64,000 nucleotides of DNA from Micromonospora peucetia (GTDB lineage Bacteria; Actinomycetota; Actinomycetes; Mycobacteriales; Micromonosporaceae): contig NZ_FMIC01000002.1 in assembly GCF_900091625.1 (NCBI RefSeq), positions 5,022,001 through 5,086,000 on the forward strand. Reading direction: 5' to 3'. Positions 33,390-42,829 of the stretch are shown here, one piece after another (position 1 is the first letter of the stretch; each line of letters opens with the position of its first letter). The notes beneath the pieces are model-generated. The model worked only from the letters and a program-made list of their open reading frames with translations, made no database searches and had not been told where the DNA came from. A program made the translations under genes and the position numbers.

Positions 33390-36284
33390 ATGGCCCGCGA
33401 AGTGGACACCGCACCACTCGTCGGCCGGGCTGACCTGGTGGCGACGGTACGATCCGTACTCCTCGACGACGTCACGCAGGGGCAGACCGCCGCCGTCTTC
33501 CTCACCGGTGAGAGCGGTGTCGGCAAGACCCGGCTGCTGCGCGAGGTGGGTGTCCGGCTGCGCGACGGCGGAGCCCTGGTGCTCACCGGCTCCTGTCTGG
33601 ACATCGGCGACGCGTCGCCGCTGCACCCGCTGCTCCAGGCGTTGCGCCGCCTCGACGCCGAGCTGACCGGTGCCCACGACCGGACCTCCTCGGCGGTCCG
33701 TGGCCTGCTGCGGATGTTCGCCGAGGAGACCGCCGGCCCGGACCGCGCCGGGGCACTGCTGGAACGGGTCTCCCGTGGGCTGCACCTGATCGCCGAGGGA
33801 CGGCCGCTGGTCCTCGTCCTGGACGACCTCCAGTGGGTCGACCGCAGCACCCGGCAACTGCTGCTCTACCTGCTGGCCGGGCTGGGCGACCTCCAGCTGT
33901 CCGTGCTCGCGGCGGTGCGGGCCGAGTCGTTGCAGGGCGCGCACCCGTTGCGCCGGGTGCTCACCGAGCTGCGCCGGCTGCGTACGGTGCGGGTGCTCGA
34001 CCTGGCCCCGCTGGACCGGGCCGGCACCGATCAGCTCGCCGCCGCCGTGGTCGGCGCGCCGGTGGCCCCGGAGGCCGCGGAGCTGGTGTGGCAGCGCAGC
34101 GGCGGCAACCCGTTCGTGGTGGAGGAGTTGGCCCGCGACCTGCGCGACGGCCGGGACGGGCTCTCCGACACGCTGCGTGAGATCTTCCTGGACCGGGTGG
34201 ACGCGCTGCCCCGGCACGCGCACGACGTGGTGCACGCGGTGGCGGCCGGCGTCGAACCGGTGGAGCACTGGTTGCTGGCCCGGGTGGTGCGGCTGCCCGA
34301 GGAGGAGCTGATCGAGGCGGTCCGGGCGGCCGTCGCCCACCGGCTGCTGGTGAGCGCGGACGACGGCTACCGGCTGCGGCACCGGCTGGTCGCCGAGGTG
34401 CTGGGGCACGAGTTGCTGCCGGCCGAGCGTGCCGCCCTGCACCGCCGCTACGCCGAAGCGCTCACCGAGGCCCTGGCGGAGCTGCACCAGGCGCGTCTGG
34501 CGCACCATTGGCGGCTGGCCGGCGAGCCGGCGCTGGCCCTGCCGGCGACGATGGCCGCGGCTCGGGAGGCCGAGCGGCTGCACGGCTACGCCGAGGCGCA
34601 CCGGCACTGGTCGGTCGCGCTGCAACTGGCCGCCTCGCCGGGCGTCGCACCGCCGGACGTGGACCGGGTCACCCTGCTGGGGCACGCCGCCGAGGCGGCC
34701 CACCACTGCGGCGAGCACGCCCGGGCGCTGGCGCTGCTGGAGGAGTTGGCCGCCGCCGACGCGGACCCGTCGGCCTGCGCGCTGCACATCCGCCGGGCCC
34801 GCTACCTGGCCGCTGCCGGCCGGTCGGCACCGGCGGAGGCGGAGTACCAGCTGGCCTTGCAGGCCGCCGACTGCACTGCCCGCGAGCGGGCCACCGCCGC
34901 CGCGCACCTGGCCGAACTGCTGCTGCACCTCGGCCGGTACGCCGACGCCGGCCAGCGGGCCCGGGAGGCGTTGGAGCTCTCCGCCGAGGTGGCGGGCTCC
35001 ACGTCGGAGGTCGTGCTGGCCAGTGCCGCGCTCGGTTTCTCCGAGGCGTACCTGGAGGATCCGGACACCGGGCTGGCGGTGATGCGGCGTGCGCTGGAGA
35101 CCGCCGAGCGCTCCGGTCGCCCGGAGGACGTGGCCTGCGCGTACCTGCACCTGGCGGAGCTGCTGACCGGCCCGCTGAACGTCCTGGAGGAGGGTGTCGT
35201 CGTGGCCCGCCGGGGGGCCGAGCGGGTGGCCGAGCTGGGCCTGGGGCGCACCTACGAGACCCGGCTGCTGGCCATCGCCACCAACGGGCTGTTCCGGGTC
35301 GGCCAGTGGGCCGAGGCCGAGAAGGTCGTCGCGGCGGCGCTACGGCACCGCCCCTCCGGCGCGGACGCGGTGGAGCTGCTGCTGGCCCGCTGCCGGCTGT
35401 CGGTGGGCTACGGCGACATCGAGGCCGCCGACCGCGACCTGGACGCGGTGGCCACCGTGCTCGCCGGTGGCGGGGCACGGCACGTGATCCCGCTGCTCAC
35501 CCTGCGGGCGGGACTGGCCATGTGGCAGGGCCGGCACGACCTGGCCCGGCAGGCGGTGCAGCGCGGCCTGACCGAGAGCCGCTCCGACGACGTGGGCATC
35601 CTCGCCGCGCTGGTGTGGCACGGCCTGCGGGCCGAGGCCGAGGCACACGCCGGCCGTGCCGTGCCCGTCGACCCGACGGCGGTGCGGCGGCTGCGGGAGG
35701 TGGCCGACCGGGTCGCCCGCAAGAGCGAGCACGCCGCCCGTCCGGTACGCGACGTGGTGGACGGCTTCCTGGCGCTGTGCGCCGCCGAGGTGAGCCGCCT
35801 CGAGAGCAGCGATCCGGAGCTGTGGGCCCGCTCGGTGGTGCAGTGGGACCGCCGTCACCACCCCTACCCGGCAGCGTACTCCCGGCTGCGCCAGGCGGAG
35901 GCGCTGCTGGCCCGGCGCAGCCGCAGCGCCACGGCGGCCAAGCTGCTGCGGCAGGCGTACGAGGTGGCGCAGGCTCTCGGCGCGGTGCCGCTGACCTCGG
36001 AGATCCGTACCCTCGCCGGTCGGGCGCGGGTGTCGCTGGAGGATCGCCCGGCCACCGGTGGTCCGGTCGCCGGGGCGGACGGCGACGACCTGGCGGCGCT
36101 GACGGCCCGGGAGCGGGAGGTGCTCGCCGCGGTCGCCGAGGGGCTGACCAACCGGGAGATCGGCCAGCGGCTGTTCATCAGCGAACGCACCATCGGCGTG
36201 CACGTTTCGCACATCTTCGACAAGCTCCAGGTCCGTACCCGGGTGCAGGCCAGCGCGATCCTCCTACGCAACCGGCCCAACTGA
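33390..36284 (+). CDS. LuxR-family ATPase regulator (LAL type)
   Basis: A 964-residue transcription regulator. AAA_16 ATPase at residues about 10-250 with an intact P-loop TGESGVGKTRLLREV and Walker B LVLVLDDLQWVDRS. A long TPR-like helical region (about 350-850; e.g. LALLEELAAADADPSACALH) may bind partner or ligand. A C-terminal LuxR HTH at about 895-960: LTAREREVLAAVAEGLTNRE ... ERTIGVHVSHIFDKLQVRTR. ATG 33390 was chosen as the domain starts at once. It may activate nearby or distant genes; the target is not evident. It is divergent from the cyclase-ATPase gene, sharing a 186-bp intergenic region. Confidence 0.92.
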   Translation: MAREVDTAPLVGRADLVATVRSVLLDDVTQGQTAAVFLTGESGVGKTRLLREVGVRLRDGGALVLTGSCLDIGDASPLHPLLQALRRLDAELTGAHDRTSSAVRGLLRMFAEETAGPDRAGALLERVSRGLHLIAEGRPLVLVLDDLQWVDRSTRQLLLYLLAGLGDLQLSVLAAVRAESLQGAHPLRRVLTELRRLRTVRVLDLAPLDRAGTDQLAAAVVGAPVAPEAAELVWQRSGGNPFVVEELARDLRDGRDGLSDTLREIFLDRVDALPRHAHDVVHAVAAGVEPVEHWLLARVVRLPEEELIEAVRAAVAHRLLVSADDGYRLRHRLVAEVLGHELLPAERAALHRRYAEALTEALAELHQARLAHHWRLAGEPALALPATMAAAREAERLHGYAEAHRHWSVALQLAASPGVAPPDVDRVTLLGHAAEAAHHCGEHARALALLEELAAADADPSACALHIRRARYLAAAGRSAPAEAEYQLALQAADCTARERATAAAHLAELLLHLGRYADAGQRAREALELSAEVAGSTSEVVLASAALGFSEAYLEDPDTGLAVMRRALETAERSGRPEDVACAYLHLAELLTGPLNVLEEGVVVARRGAERVAELGLGRTYETRLLAIATNGLFRVGQWAEAEKVVAAALRHRPSGADAVELLLARCRLSVGYGDIEAADRDLDAVATVLAGGGARHVIPLLTLRAGLAMWQGRHDLARQAVQRGLTESRSDDVGILAALVWHGLRAEAEAHAGRAVPVDPTAVRRLREVADRVARKSEHAARPVRDVVDGFLALCAAEVSRLESSDPELWARSVVQWDRRHHPYPAAYSRLRQAEALLARRSRSATAAKLLRQAYEVAQALGAVPLTSEIRTLAGRARVSLEDRPATGGPVAGADGDDLAALTAREREVLAAVAEGLTNREIGQRLFISERTIGVHVSHIFDKLQVRTRVQASAILLRNRPN

Positions 36285-36396
36285 CCGTACGGCAGGGATA
36301 CGTCGTTCTACTGATCCGGCCGGCCGCCGCCGGCTGGAATTGTGTGCTGCGTCGCCGACGGCACGGGGGGTGCCGAGGGAACACTGTGGAGGAGAG

Positions 36397-37167
36397 ATGA
36401 CGGAACCGGTGTGGGGACCCGTGCATCGGGACATCGTCGACCTGCTCGCCGACCATCCCGCCGACGTGCCGGCGGTGGTCGACCACCTCACGAAGCTCCA
36501 GGACCTGCTGGTCCGGCTGCCTCCGCTGGAGGCGAGCTGCCCGCTGGCCGACTTCAACAGGCTGTACCTGACGATCACCGAGAGCGTGCTGAACGGCCTC
36601 TACGACGACCGGTTCAACGATCCGGTGTTCCTGTCCCGGCTGGACGTGGAGTTCGCCGCCCGCTACTTCGACGCGATGCGGCTGTGGACCGACTCCAGCC
36701 CGGGCATGCCGAAGGCGTGGGCCTGCCTCTTCGAGCGGATGCGTGGCCCGGACGCCCGTCCGCTGCCGTCGGCGGCGGCCGGAGTGAACGCGCACATCAA
36801 CTTCGACCTGCCGTTCGCGCTGGTGACCACGTTCGACAGCCTGGAGTCGGAGCCGGTGGACGGCACCGACCAGCACCGCGACTACCTGGAGATCAACAAC
36901 ATCTTCGCGGACAAGATCCCCGGCCTGCGGCGCGGCTACCTGGAGCGGTGGCAGCTGCTCATCGACATGGTCAACGGCGACATCGACGACTGGTACCAGG
37001 GGGAGCTGGTCGAGTACACCCGCGACGTCGCCTGGCGTAACGCGCAGAAGATCTGGCGGTGCCGGCACGACCCGGCCGCCCACGAGTGCGAGCGCGCGCG
37101 GCTGGACGACACCGCCGCGGCGCTCGGCCGGTTGCTGCTCTCGCCCCTCGGGGCGTTCCTGCAGTAG
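36397..37167 (+). CDS. DUF5995 family protein
   Basis: A 256-residue mostly helical protein. SAAAGVNAHINFDLPFALV is the hallmark central motif of DUF5995, with conserved His and Asn, preceded by FDPVFLSRLDVEFAARYFDA-type residues. Members occur widely in actinobacteria; no enzymatic role is known to me. GGAGGAGAG provides a strong ribosome site. It follows the LuxR-type regulator by 112 bases on the same strand and could be its target. Confidence 0.8.
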   Translation: MTEPVWGPVHRDIVDLLADHPADVPAVVDHLTKLQDLLVRLPPLEASCPLADFNRLYLTITESVLNGLYDDRFNDPVFLSRLDVEFAARYFDAMRLWTDSSPGMPKAWACLFERMRGPDARPLPSAAAGVNAHINFDLPFALVTTFDSLESEPVDGTDQHRDYLEINNIFADKIPGLRRGYLERWQLLIDMVNGDIDDWYQGELVEYTRDVAWRNAQKIWRCRHDPAAHECERARLDDTAAALGRLLLSPLGAFLQ

Positions 37168-37509
37168 CCGGGACGGGGGGTCCCCGCGCTCCGCCCGAAC
37201 CGGCACGAGGCGGAGCGCGGGGACACGTCCCCCGTCGGACCAGGGTTCGTCCGCCGGGGGGCGTCGGGCCCGTGGTGGGGGGCGTTCCGGCCGGCCGGGG
37301 GTACGCCGGGTCGGGGCGCAGGGTTCGCGGGTCGGCCGGCCCGGGGGGTGTCGGCCGGCCCGCACGGGGTACGCCCGCGCCATGAGTCACCCGGCCCGTC
37401 GGCCCGCCGCCCGTCCCCGTTCCCGTTCCCGTTCCCGTTCCCGGCCCGTCGCACCACCCCGTCCCGCCCGACCGGGCGACGTCCGTCGCGTCGGCCGGGG
37501 CGGCGCGGG
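37168..37509. other. Non-coding stretch with GTTCCC hexamer repeat
   Basis: 342 bases of extreme G+C content with no convincing gene. Four perfect GTTCCC hexamers lie at 37419-37442. A plus-strand frame from 37348 runs through this repeat into the next gene, encoding Pro-Phe repeats, but it lacks a ribosome site and is judged not to be translated. Confidence 0.55.
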
Positions 37510-37911
37510 ATGACCGGAGAGGTTCGCCGGTTCGCGTTCCGCTTCGACCCGGCCTTCCGGCCGGCGCTCGCGCTGCTCGGCGTCCGGCCGGCAACCGCCT
37601 GGGTCGACGTCGCCCCGGACGAACTGGTGGTCCGGTTCGGCCCGTGGCGGCTGCGCACCGCCCGGCGCAACATCGTCGGCGTCGCGCCTACCGGGCCGTA
37701 CCGCTGGTGGCGGGGGATCGGCACGCGCCTCTCGCTCGCCGACGCCGGCGTCACCTTCGCCAGCAGCACCGTCGCCGGGCTCTGCCTGCGCTTCGCCCAG
37801 CCGGTGCCCGCCCTGCTGCCCGGCGGGTTGCTCCGGCACCCCGGCGTGACGGTCACCGTGGCCGACCCCGACGCCCTGGCCAGGGTGCTTGCCGCGTCCG
37901 AGGGCGACTGA
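37510..37911 (+). CDS. Conserved hypothetical protein
   Basis: A 133-residue, beta-rich protein ([20 protein letters not shown], then [20 protein letters not shown]). The pattern of short strands around a Px[11 protein letters not shown] centre resembles small pleckstrin-homology-like domains of actinobacteria, but this is only a resemblance. The ATG at 37510 was preferred over the upstream repeat-encoded frame. The function is unknown. Confidence 0.68.
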   Translation: MTGEVRRFAFRFDPAFRPALALLGVRPATAWVDVAPDELVVRFGPWRLRTARRNIVGVAPTGPYRWWRGIGTRLSLADAGVTFASSTVAGLCLRFAQPVPALLPGGLLRHPGVTVTVADPDALARVLAASEGD

Positions 37912-38030
37912 GCCGTCCCGGCTTCACCGTTCCGGCGGGTGGCCGGCCGGCGACCGCCTACGGTCGGGTCAGGACCGCCGAGCGTAGCTTGGCGACCGCC
38001 GTGGCGGCCTGCACCAGGTGGGGACGGGAC

Positions 38031-40124
38031 ATGCGTGACGAGCACGGGCCGAGGTCGCGGCGCACGCGTGGTCGCCGGCCGTCGCCCGCCGGCCCGCCAC
38101 CGGACCTGCGCGCCGCCCGGGACCCGACCCGTTCCGGCGACAGCGCCGGCCACCCGGTCGTCATACCGGAGGCGCAGGCCAGCCCTACCCGGCCCGCCGC
38201 GCCGCTGAGCCCGCTGCGCCGGTGGTTGTTCGCGCACCGGGTGCAGCCGGTCGGCCCCGAGGCGGCGGAGGGACAGGCCCGCTCGCACCCGTGGTGGCAG
38301 GTCATGTGCCTGACCGGGGTGGACTACTTCTCCACCCTGTCGTACCTGCCCGGCATCGCGGCGGTGGCCGCCGGGGCGCTCTCCCCGCTGGCCACGCTGC
38401 TCATCGTCGCGCTGACGCTGTTCGGCATGCTGCCCATGTACCGCAGGGTGGCCCGGGAGAGCCCGCACGGGCAGGGCTCGGTGGCGATGCTGGAACGGCT
38501 GCTGCCGTTCTGGCGCGGCAAGGTATTCGTGCTGGTGCTGCTCGGTTTCGTGGCCACCTCCTGGATCATCACGATCACTCTCTCCTCGGCCGACGCCACC
38601 GTGCACCTGCTGGAGAACCCGTACGTGCCCGAGCACCTCGGCGGCACGGGCGTCGCCGTCGGGGTCACCGTCGTGCTGCTGCTCGTCCTCGGCGGGGTCT
38701 TCCTGCTCGGCTTCCGGGAAGCGGTAGCGGTGGCCGTCCCGCTGGTCGCGGTCTTCCTGGCCCTGAACACGGTGATCGTGGTGGACGGGCTGGCCGGGAT
38801 CGCGACGGACCCGGGGACGCTGGCGGACTGGACTGCCGCGCTGACCGCCGGTGGCGGCCCTGGCGAGGTGGCGGTGACCGCCGTGCTGGCGTTCCCGCTG
38901 CTGGTGCTGGGGCTTTCCGGCTTCGAGACCGGGGTGAGCATGATGCCGCTGGTGGCCGGCGCCGGGGCGGACCGGGCGGCGCGGCTGGCGGCGCGGATCC
39001 GCAACACCCGCCGACTGCTCACCACCGCCGCGCTGGTCATGTCGGTGTACCTGATCTCGACCACCCTGGTCACCACGGTGCTCGTTCCCGCCCGGGAGTT
39101 CGAGCCGGGCGGGGCCGCGAACGGCCGGGCCCTGGCGTACCTCGCCCACCAGCGGCTCGGCGAGGCATTCGGCACCGTCTACGACGTCAGCAGCGCGCTG
39201 ATCCTCTGGTTCGCCGGCGCCTCGGCGATGGCCGGCCTGATCAACATCGTGCCCCGCTACCTGCCCACCTACGGGATGGCGCCGGAGTGGGCCCGGGCCG
39301 TGCGGCCGGTCGTGATCGTCTACACCGTGGTCAGCGTCGCGATCACCCTGGTGTTCCGGGCCGACGTCAACGACCAGGCCGGGGCGTACGCCACCGGCAT
39401 CCTCGCCATGATGGTCTCCGCCGCCGTGGCGGTCACCATCGCCGCGGCCCGCCGCCGGGAGCGCGTCGCGGCCGGCGGCTTCGCCGTGCTCACCCTGGTC
39501 CTGCTGTACGCCCTCGCCGAGAACGTCGTCGCGAAGCCGGACGGCATCGCCATCTCCGTGCTGTTCATCCTCGGCATCGTCGTCGTCTCGCTGGTCTCGC
39601 GGGTGACCCGGACCACCGAGCTGCGTACGGAGCGGATCGAGTTCGACGACCGGGCCCGGCGGTTCATCGGCGACTCGCTGGCGCACGACGGGCGGCTGCA
39701 CCTCATCGCCCACAAGCGGGCCGGCGGCGCGGTCAAGGAGTACACCCTCAAGGAACGGGCGCAGCGGAGCATGAACCCCGTGCCGGGCGAGGGCGACATC
39801 CTCTTCCTGGAGATCGACGTGGTCGATCCGTCCGAGTTCAGCCAGGTGCTGCGGGTGCACGGCGTCCAGGTGGGCGGCTTCCGGGTGCTGCGGGCCAGCA
39901 GCCCGGCGGTCCCCAACGCCATCGCGGCGATCCTGCTGGCGCTGCGTGACGCCACCGGCGTGCGCCCGCACGCGCACTTCGAGTGGTCGGAGGGTAATCC
40001 GCTCGCGCACCTGCTGCGCTATCTCATCCTCGGCCGTGGCGACACCCCGCCCGTCGTACGGGAGATCATCCGCAAGTCCGAGCCGGACCCCGCCCGCCGG
40101 CCCGGCATCCACGTCGGCGGCTGA
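38031..40124 (+). CDS. APC-superfamily amino-acid or cation permease
   Basis: A 697-residue membrane protein. Residues 1-70 are a hydrophilic Arg/Pro-rich tail; about twelve membrane segments fill 85-540, beginning [19 protein letters not shown], with [16 protein letters not shown] matching APC helix 6. A soluble C-terminal domain of about 150 residues ([20 protein letters not shown], then [13 protein letters not shown]) is characteristic of large actinobacterial APC permeases and may be regulatory. The substrate is not deducible. GGTGGGGACGGG precedes the ATG. A short palindrome follows the stop. Confidence 0.88.
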   Translation: MRDEHGPRSRRTRGRRPSPAGPPPDLRAARDPTRSGDSAGHPVVIPEAQASPTRPAAPLSPLRRWLFAHRVQPVGPEAAEGQARSHPWWQVMCLTGVDYFSTLSYLPGIAAVAAGALSPLATLLIVALTLFGMLPMYRRVARESPHGQGSVAMLERLLPFWRGKVFVLVLLGFVATSWIITITLSSADATVHLLENPYVPEHLGGTGVAVGVTVVLLLVLGGVFLLGFREAVAVAVPLVAVFLALNTVIVVDGLAGIATDPGTLADWTAALTAGGGPGEVAVTAVLAFPLLVLGLSGFETGVSMMPLVAGAGADRAARLAARIRNTRRLLTTAALVMSVYLISTTLVTTVLVPAREFEPGGAANGRALAYLAHQRLGEAFGTVYDVSSALILWFAGASAMAGLINIVPRYLPTYGMAPEWARAVRPVVIVYTVVSVAITLVFRADVNDQAGAYATGILAMMVSAAVAVTIAAARRRERVAAGGFAVLTLVLLYALAENVVAKPDGIAISVLFILGIVVVSLVSRVTRTTELRTERIEFDDRARRFIGDSLAHDGRLHLIAHKRAGGAVKEYTLKERAQRSMNPVPGEGDILFLEIDVVDPSEFSQVLRVHGVQVGGFRVLRASSPAVPNAIAAILLALRDATGVRPHAHFEWSEGNPLAHLLRYLILGRGDTPPVVREIIRKSEPDPARRPGIHVGG

Positions 40125-40141
40125 CCCGGCATCAGTTGTAG

Positions 40142-40156
40142 GGAAGGGTCCCTTCC
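40142..40156. terminator. Palindrome GGAAGGG-T-CCCTTCC
   Basis: A perfect 7-bp inverted repeat around one base lies 17 bases after the permease stop codon. The same GGAAGGG word forms part of the 22-bp stem at 4498-4553. It could act as a terminator, though the stem is short. The rest of 40125-40330 shows no gene. Confidence 0.5.
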
Positions 40157-40330
40157 TTGCACCGCTGCGCTGGTTGGTGCCTGCCGAGGTGAACAGTACG
40201 CTTATTCATGTTCGCCGGACTTGCCCGTTTATCGCCCGTATCGTGAGCCTCCGGTGGCTGTCGCGACGTCAGCCGCCCCGCGTCCGGTTCGACCCGGACG
40301 TGCCACGCACGCGAGAGGCAGGGAAGCCTG

Positions 40331-41935
40331 ATGACGACGTATCAAGGGGGCCGGCGGGCAGCACCACCCAGGCGGCGGTCCCGGTGGTTCTTAGCCGGCG
40401 GCCTCGTGGCCGGCAGCCTGGTGGCGGGAGTGGCCGGGGTGACCGGTGCCGCAGCCGCGGCGGGTGACCGGGACCGACCTGCCGCCTCGGAACTGCCGTC
40501 GGTGGTGCTGCGCGGCGACGACTCCGGTGAGTGGGACCGCGACGACCGTCGCGAGCTGAATCGCGGTGACCTCGGCGCGCAGGGCTGGCAGGAGCCGGGC
40601 GAGGGGCGCCGCGACGGACCGGCCGGGGAACGCCCCGGCGGGCGGGATGAGCAGGAGCGCTCCGGGCCGGCGGAGCAGGGGTCCCGGATCGGGCACCGCC
40701 CGGAGGTGGCGGTGCCGTGCGACTCCGCGAAGCTGATCTCGGCGCTGGTCCGGGCCAACGCCGAGGGCGGCGCCGACCTGAGGCTGGCGTCGAGGTGCAC
40801 GTACGAGCTCACCCACGCCTTCCAGCAGCCCGACGACTACGACGGCGGGATCCGTGACGCCCGGGAAACCGCCGACAGCGCGGAGAACCCCGGCGATGCC
40901 GAGGCGCCACCGCGCAACCCGCAGCACGACCGGGCGGGGCTACCCGTCATCTACCACCCGATCACCATCCGGGGCGAGGGGGCCACCATCGTCCGGGACA
41001 CGCACGCCGAGGCGTTCCGGTTCTTCACCGTGCGCGACGGCGGGGAACTGACGCTGTCCGACGTCGTGCTCCGCAACGGTCTGTCCGCCGCCGAGGGCGG
41101 CAGCATCCACGTAGTGCACGGCGCGTCCGCCGTGGTCGAGCGCACCACCGTCATCGGCAGCACCTCCCTCTCCGCGGAGGGGGGCGGCGGAGGGATCTTC
41201 AACGACGGCCACCTGGTGGTCACCGGGAGCACGTTCGTCGACAACCACGCCGCCGGCACCGCGGGCAAGGGCGGGGGCCTGCTCAACGGTGGCGTGCTGA
41301 GCCTGCGTACCTCGGAGTTCCGGGGCAACAGCGCCGTCGCGTACGGCGGCGGCTTCGGCAACTACCGGGGTGCGGCCGAGGTGCACTCGAGCACCTTCGC
41401 GCGCAACAACGCGACCCAGGGCGGCGGTATCGCCAGCTTCTCGGCCCGTACCCGGGTCGCCGACTCGAAGGTGGTGGACAACACCGCCCAGACCGGCGGC
41501 GGCATCGCCAACTCGGACGCGCTGATCTTCCTGCGCGGCCTGGAGGTGCGCGACAACACCGCCACGGGCAACGGCGGCGGCATCTCCACCGTCCAGGGGC
41601 TGGTCCCGGTCGACGACAGCGTCGTGGCTGGCAACACGGCCCGGGGCTCCGGCGGCGGGATCTTCGCCGAGAAGTCGAACCTGCTGGTGCGCTGGAGCGA
41701 GGTCGACCGCAACCACGCCGTCGGCGCGAAGTCCAAGGGCGGCGGTGTCTTCGCGAAGCTGGGCCAGGTCTCCCTCTTCTCCAGCCGGGTGACCGGCAAC
41801 GGCGCCACGGTGAAGCCCGGTGGCCTGTTCGCGGACAAGGCCCGGGTCAAGGTCGACGACGAGACCGACACCATCGAGAACGAGCCCACCAACTGCGAGG
41901 GCGCCACGGCGCCGGTTCCGAACTGCTTCCGCTGA
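40331..41935 (+). CDS. Secreted parallel beta-helix protein with GGG repeats
   Basis: A 534-residue exported protein. A signal peptide (SRWFLAGGLVAGSLVAGVAG) follows a basic head, then a charged, probably disordered region to about residue 125. A right-handed beta-helix with regular turns marked by glycine triplets follows (about 200-520): AEGGGGGIFNDGHLVVTGS, GKGGGLLNGGVLSLRTSEF, GNGGGISTVQGL. Such pectate-lyase-like or PMP-like folds act outside the cell in adhesion or polysaccharide binding; no catalytic residues are evident. The ribosome site is CAGGGAAG. Two GC-rich hairpins follow. Confidence 0.85.
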   Translation: MTTYQGGRRAAPPRRRSRWFLAGGLVAGSLVAGVAGVTGAAAAAGDRDRPAASELPSVVLRGDDSGEWDRDDRRELNRGDLGAQGWQEPGEGRRDGPAGERPGGRDEQERSGPAEQGSRIGHRPEVAVPCDSAKLISALVRANAEGGADLRLASRCTYELTHAFQQPDDYDGGIRDARETADSAENPGDAEAPPRNPQHDRAGLPVIYHPITIRGEGATIVRDTHAEAFRFFTVRDGGELTLSDVVLRNGLSAAEGGSIHVVHGASAVVERTTVIGSTSLSAEGGGGGIFNDGHLVVTGSTFVDNHAAGTAGKGGGLLNGGVLSLRTSEFRGNSAVAYGGGFGNYRGAAEVHSSTFARNNATQGGGIASFSARTRVADSKVVDNTAQTGGGIANSDALIFLRGLEVRDNTATGNGGGISTVQGLVPVDDSVVAGNTARGSGGGIFAEKSNLLVRWSEVDRNHAVGAKSKGGGVFAKLGQVSLFSSRVTGNGATVKPGGLFADKARVKVDDETDTIENEPTNCEGATAPVPNCFR

Positions 41936-41940
41936 CCCTC

Positions 41941-41970
41941 GGTGGGCCGTTCCGGACGGCACGGCCCACC
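41941..41970. terminator. Hairpin GGTGGGCCGT / ACGGCCCACC
   Basis: A perfect 10-bp stem with a 10-base loop begins five bases after the beta-helix stop codon. A second larger hairpin follows at 41977, so the pair acts as a double terminator. Confidence 0.7.
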
Positions 41971-41976
41971 GCGGCA

Positions 41977-42022
41977 GCCGGCCCCGCCAGCCGATCACCG
42001 TGATCGTGCCGGCGGGGCCGGC
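41977..42022. terminator. Nested hairpin GCCGGCCCCGCC / GGCGGGGCCGGC
   Basis: Perfect 12-bp outer arms (41977-41988 and 42011-42022) enclose a second inverted repeat CGATCAC-C-GTGATCG (41992-42006). The result is a long, nearly continuous stem. It serves as a strong terminator for the beta-helix gene. The interval 42023-42273 holds only unpatterned frames. Confidence 0.75.
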
Positions 42023-42273
42023 TGCGCACTGCCGCGTCGAGACCGAGAGCCCCAGCCTCCTAGGATGCCGTAAGCGGTGTGCGGCCCACCACGAGAGACC
42101 AGGCCTTGCCGGTGGGCCCGACCAGGGGTCGACGAAGGAAGAGCGCCGCCCGACCAAGGGCCCGCGCGAACAGGGCGGCCCGACCGGGGCGCCGAGGGAA
42201 CAGGGCGCGACCGTCGGTCATGGCAGACCCGGACGGGTCGGGTGGAGGAGACGGCACAGCGGTGCCGGACATG

Positions 42274-42305
42274 GTCCGGCCCGCGCCCAGGGGCGCGGGC
42301 CGGAC
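42274..42305. terminator. 14-bp GC-rich hairpin
   Basis: GTCCGGCCCGCGCC (42274-42287) and its exact complement (42292-42305) are separated by CAGG. It lies 11 bases beyond the stop of the small minus-strand membrane protein gene and should terminate that transcript. Confidence 0.75.
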
Positions 42306-42315
42306 GGGGCTGGTC

Positions 42316-42522
42316 CTACTTGGAGGGCTGGGGCAGCTCGCAGTCGACCTTCGGGTTGGCCCCGATGTAGTTCAGCGGCCCGGCCACGATGGTCACCAGG
42401 ATCGTGCCGGCCTCGGCACAGTTCGTGTCGTCGCCGCTGTAGTAGCCGCGCTGCCCGGCGGCGACCGCGCCGATGATCAGCCAGATGACGACCAGGACTC
42501 CGAATATCGACGTGCCGCGCAT
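42316..42522 (-). CDS. Small membrane protein, conserved hypothetical
   Basis: A 68-residue protein with one membrane segment at the start (MRGTSIFGVLVVIWLIIGAV), then AAGQRGYYSGDDTNC and a second hydrophobic stretch (AGTILVTIVAGPLNYIG). Two cysteines (in DTNCAE and KVDCELP) probably lie outside the membrane and could form a disulphide. GGAGGCAGC precedes the ATG. Very similar small proteins with GYYSGDDTNC are common in actinomycetes; their function is unknown to me. A perfect hairpin follows the stop. Confidence 0.78.
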   Translation of the reverse strand: MRGTSIFGVLVVIWLIIGAVAAGQRGYYSGDDTNCAEAGTILVTIVAGPLNYIGANPKVDCELPQPSK

Positions 42523-42829
42523 CGCTGCCTCCGCAAGGGTGTGGTGTATTGAGGTGCTGGGCGTTGTACCCACTCGCGGCGAACGGCTAACGGCGCCGCC
42601 GATCGACGCCCGCCGCCCGGCACGCCCGGCGCACCCCGCCCCGGCCGCCCGGAGCACCCCCGCCCTGGCCACCCGGCACGCCGTGCCCGTCTCGGCCGCC
42701 GGGACGGCCGAGCACGGGACCCGTCCGGACCGGTGCGGGCGCGTCCGGCTATCGGATCGGCGACCGACCGCGGCGCGCGGCGGCCGGATGGGCGTAGAAC
42801 TGCGTCACGACACGGCGCAGGAGGACACG
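42523..42829. other. Divergent intergenic region, no gene seen
   Basis: 307 bases separate the small membrane protein gene (minus) and the YrdC gene (plus). It must hold both promoters. The frames that cross it are Arg/Pro/Ala-rich and carry no motif. I see no repeat or RNA structure here that I can support. Confidence 0.45.

Noticed and set aside
37348..37509. N-terminal extension with Phe-Pro repeats before the 133-residue protein
   Set aside because: Encoded by GTTCCC hexamers; no ribosome site upstream, and a good ATG exists at 37510.
36936..40112. A 1058-codon minus-strand frame
   Set aside because: Antisense of the APC permease and neighbours; His/Gln/Asp-rich pattern typical of shadow frames.
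42060..42272. 70-codon minus-strand ORF with PRRPGRAALFARALGRAALF
   Set aside because: It arises from a local DNA repeat, has no ribosome site and overlaps nothing that supports expression.
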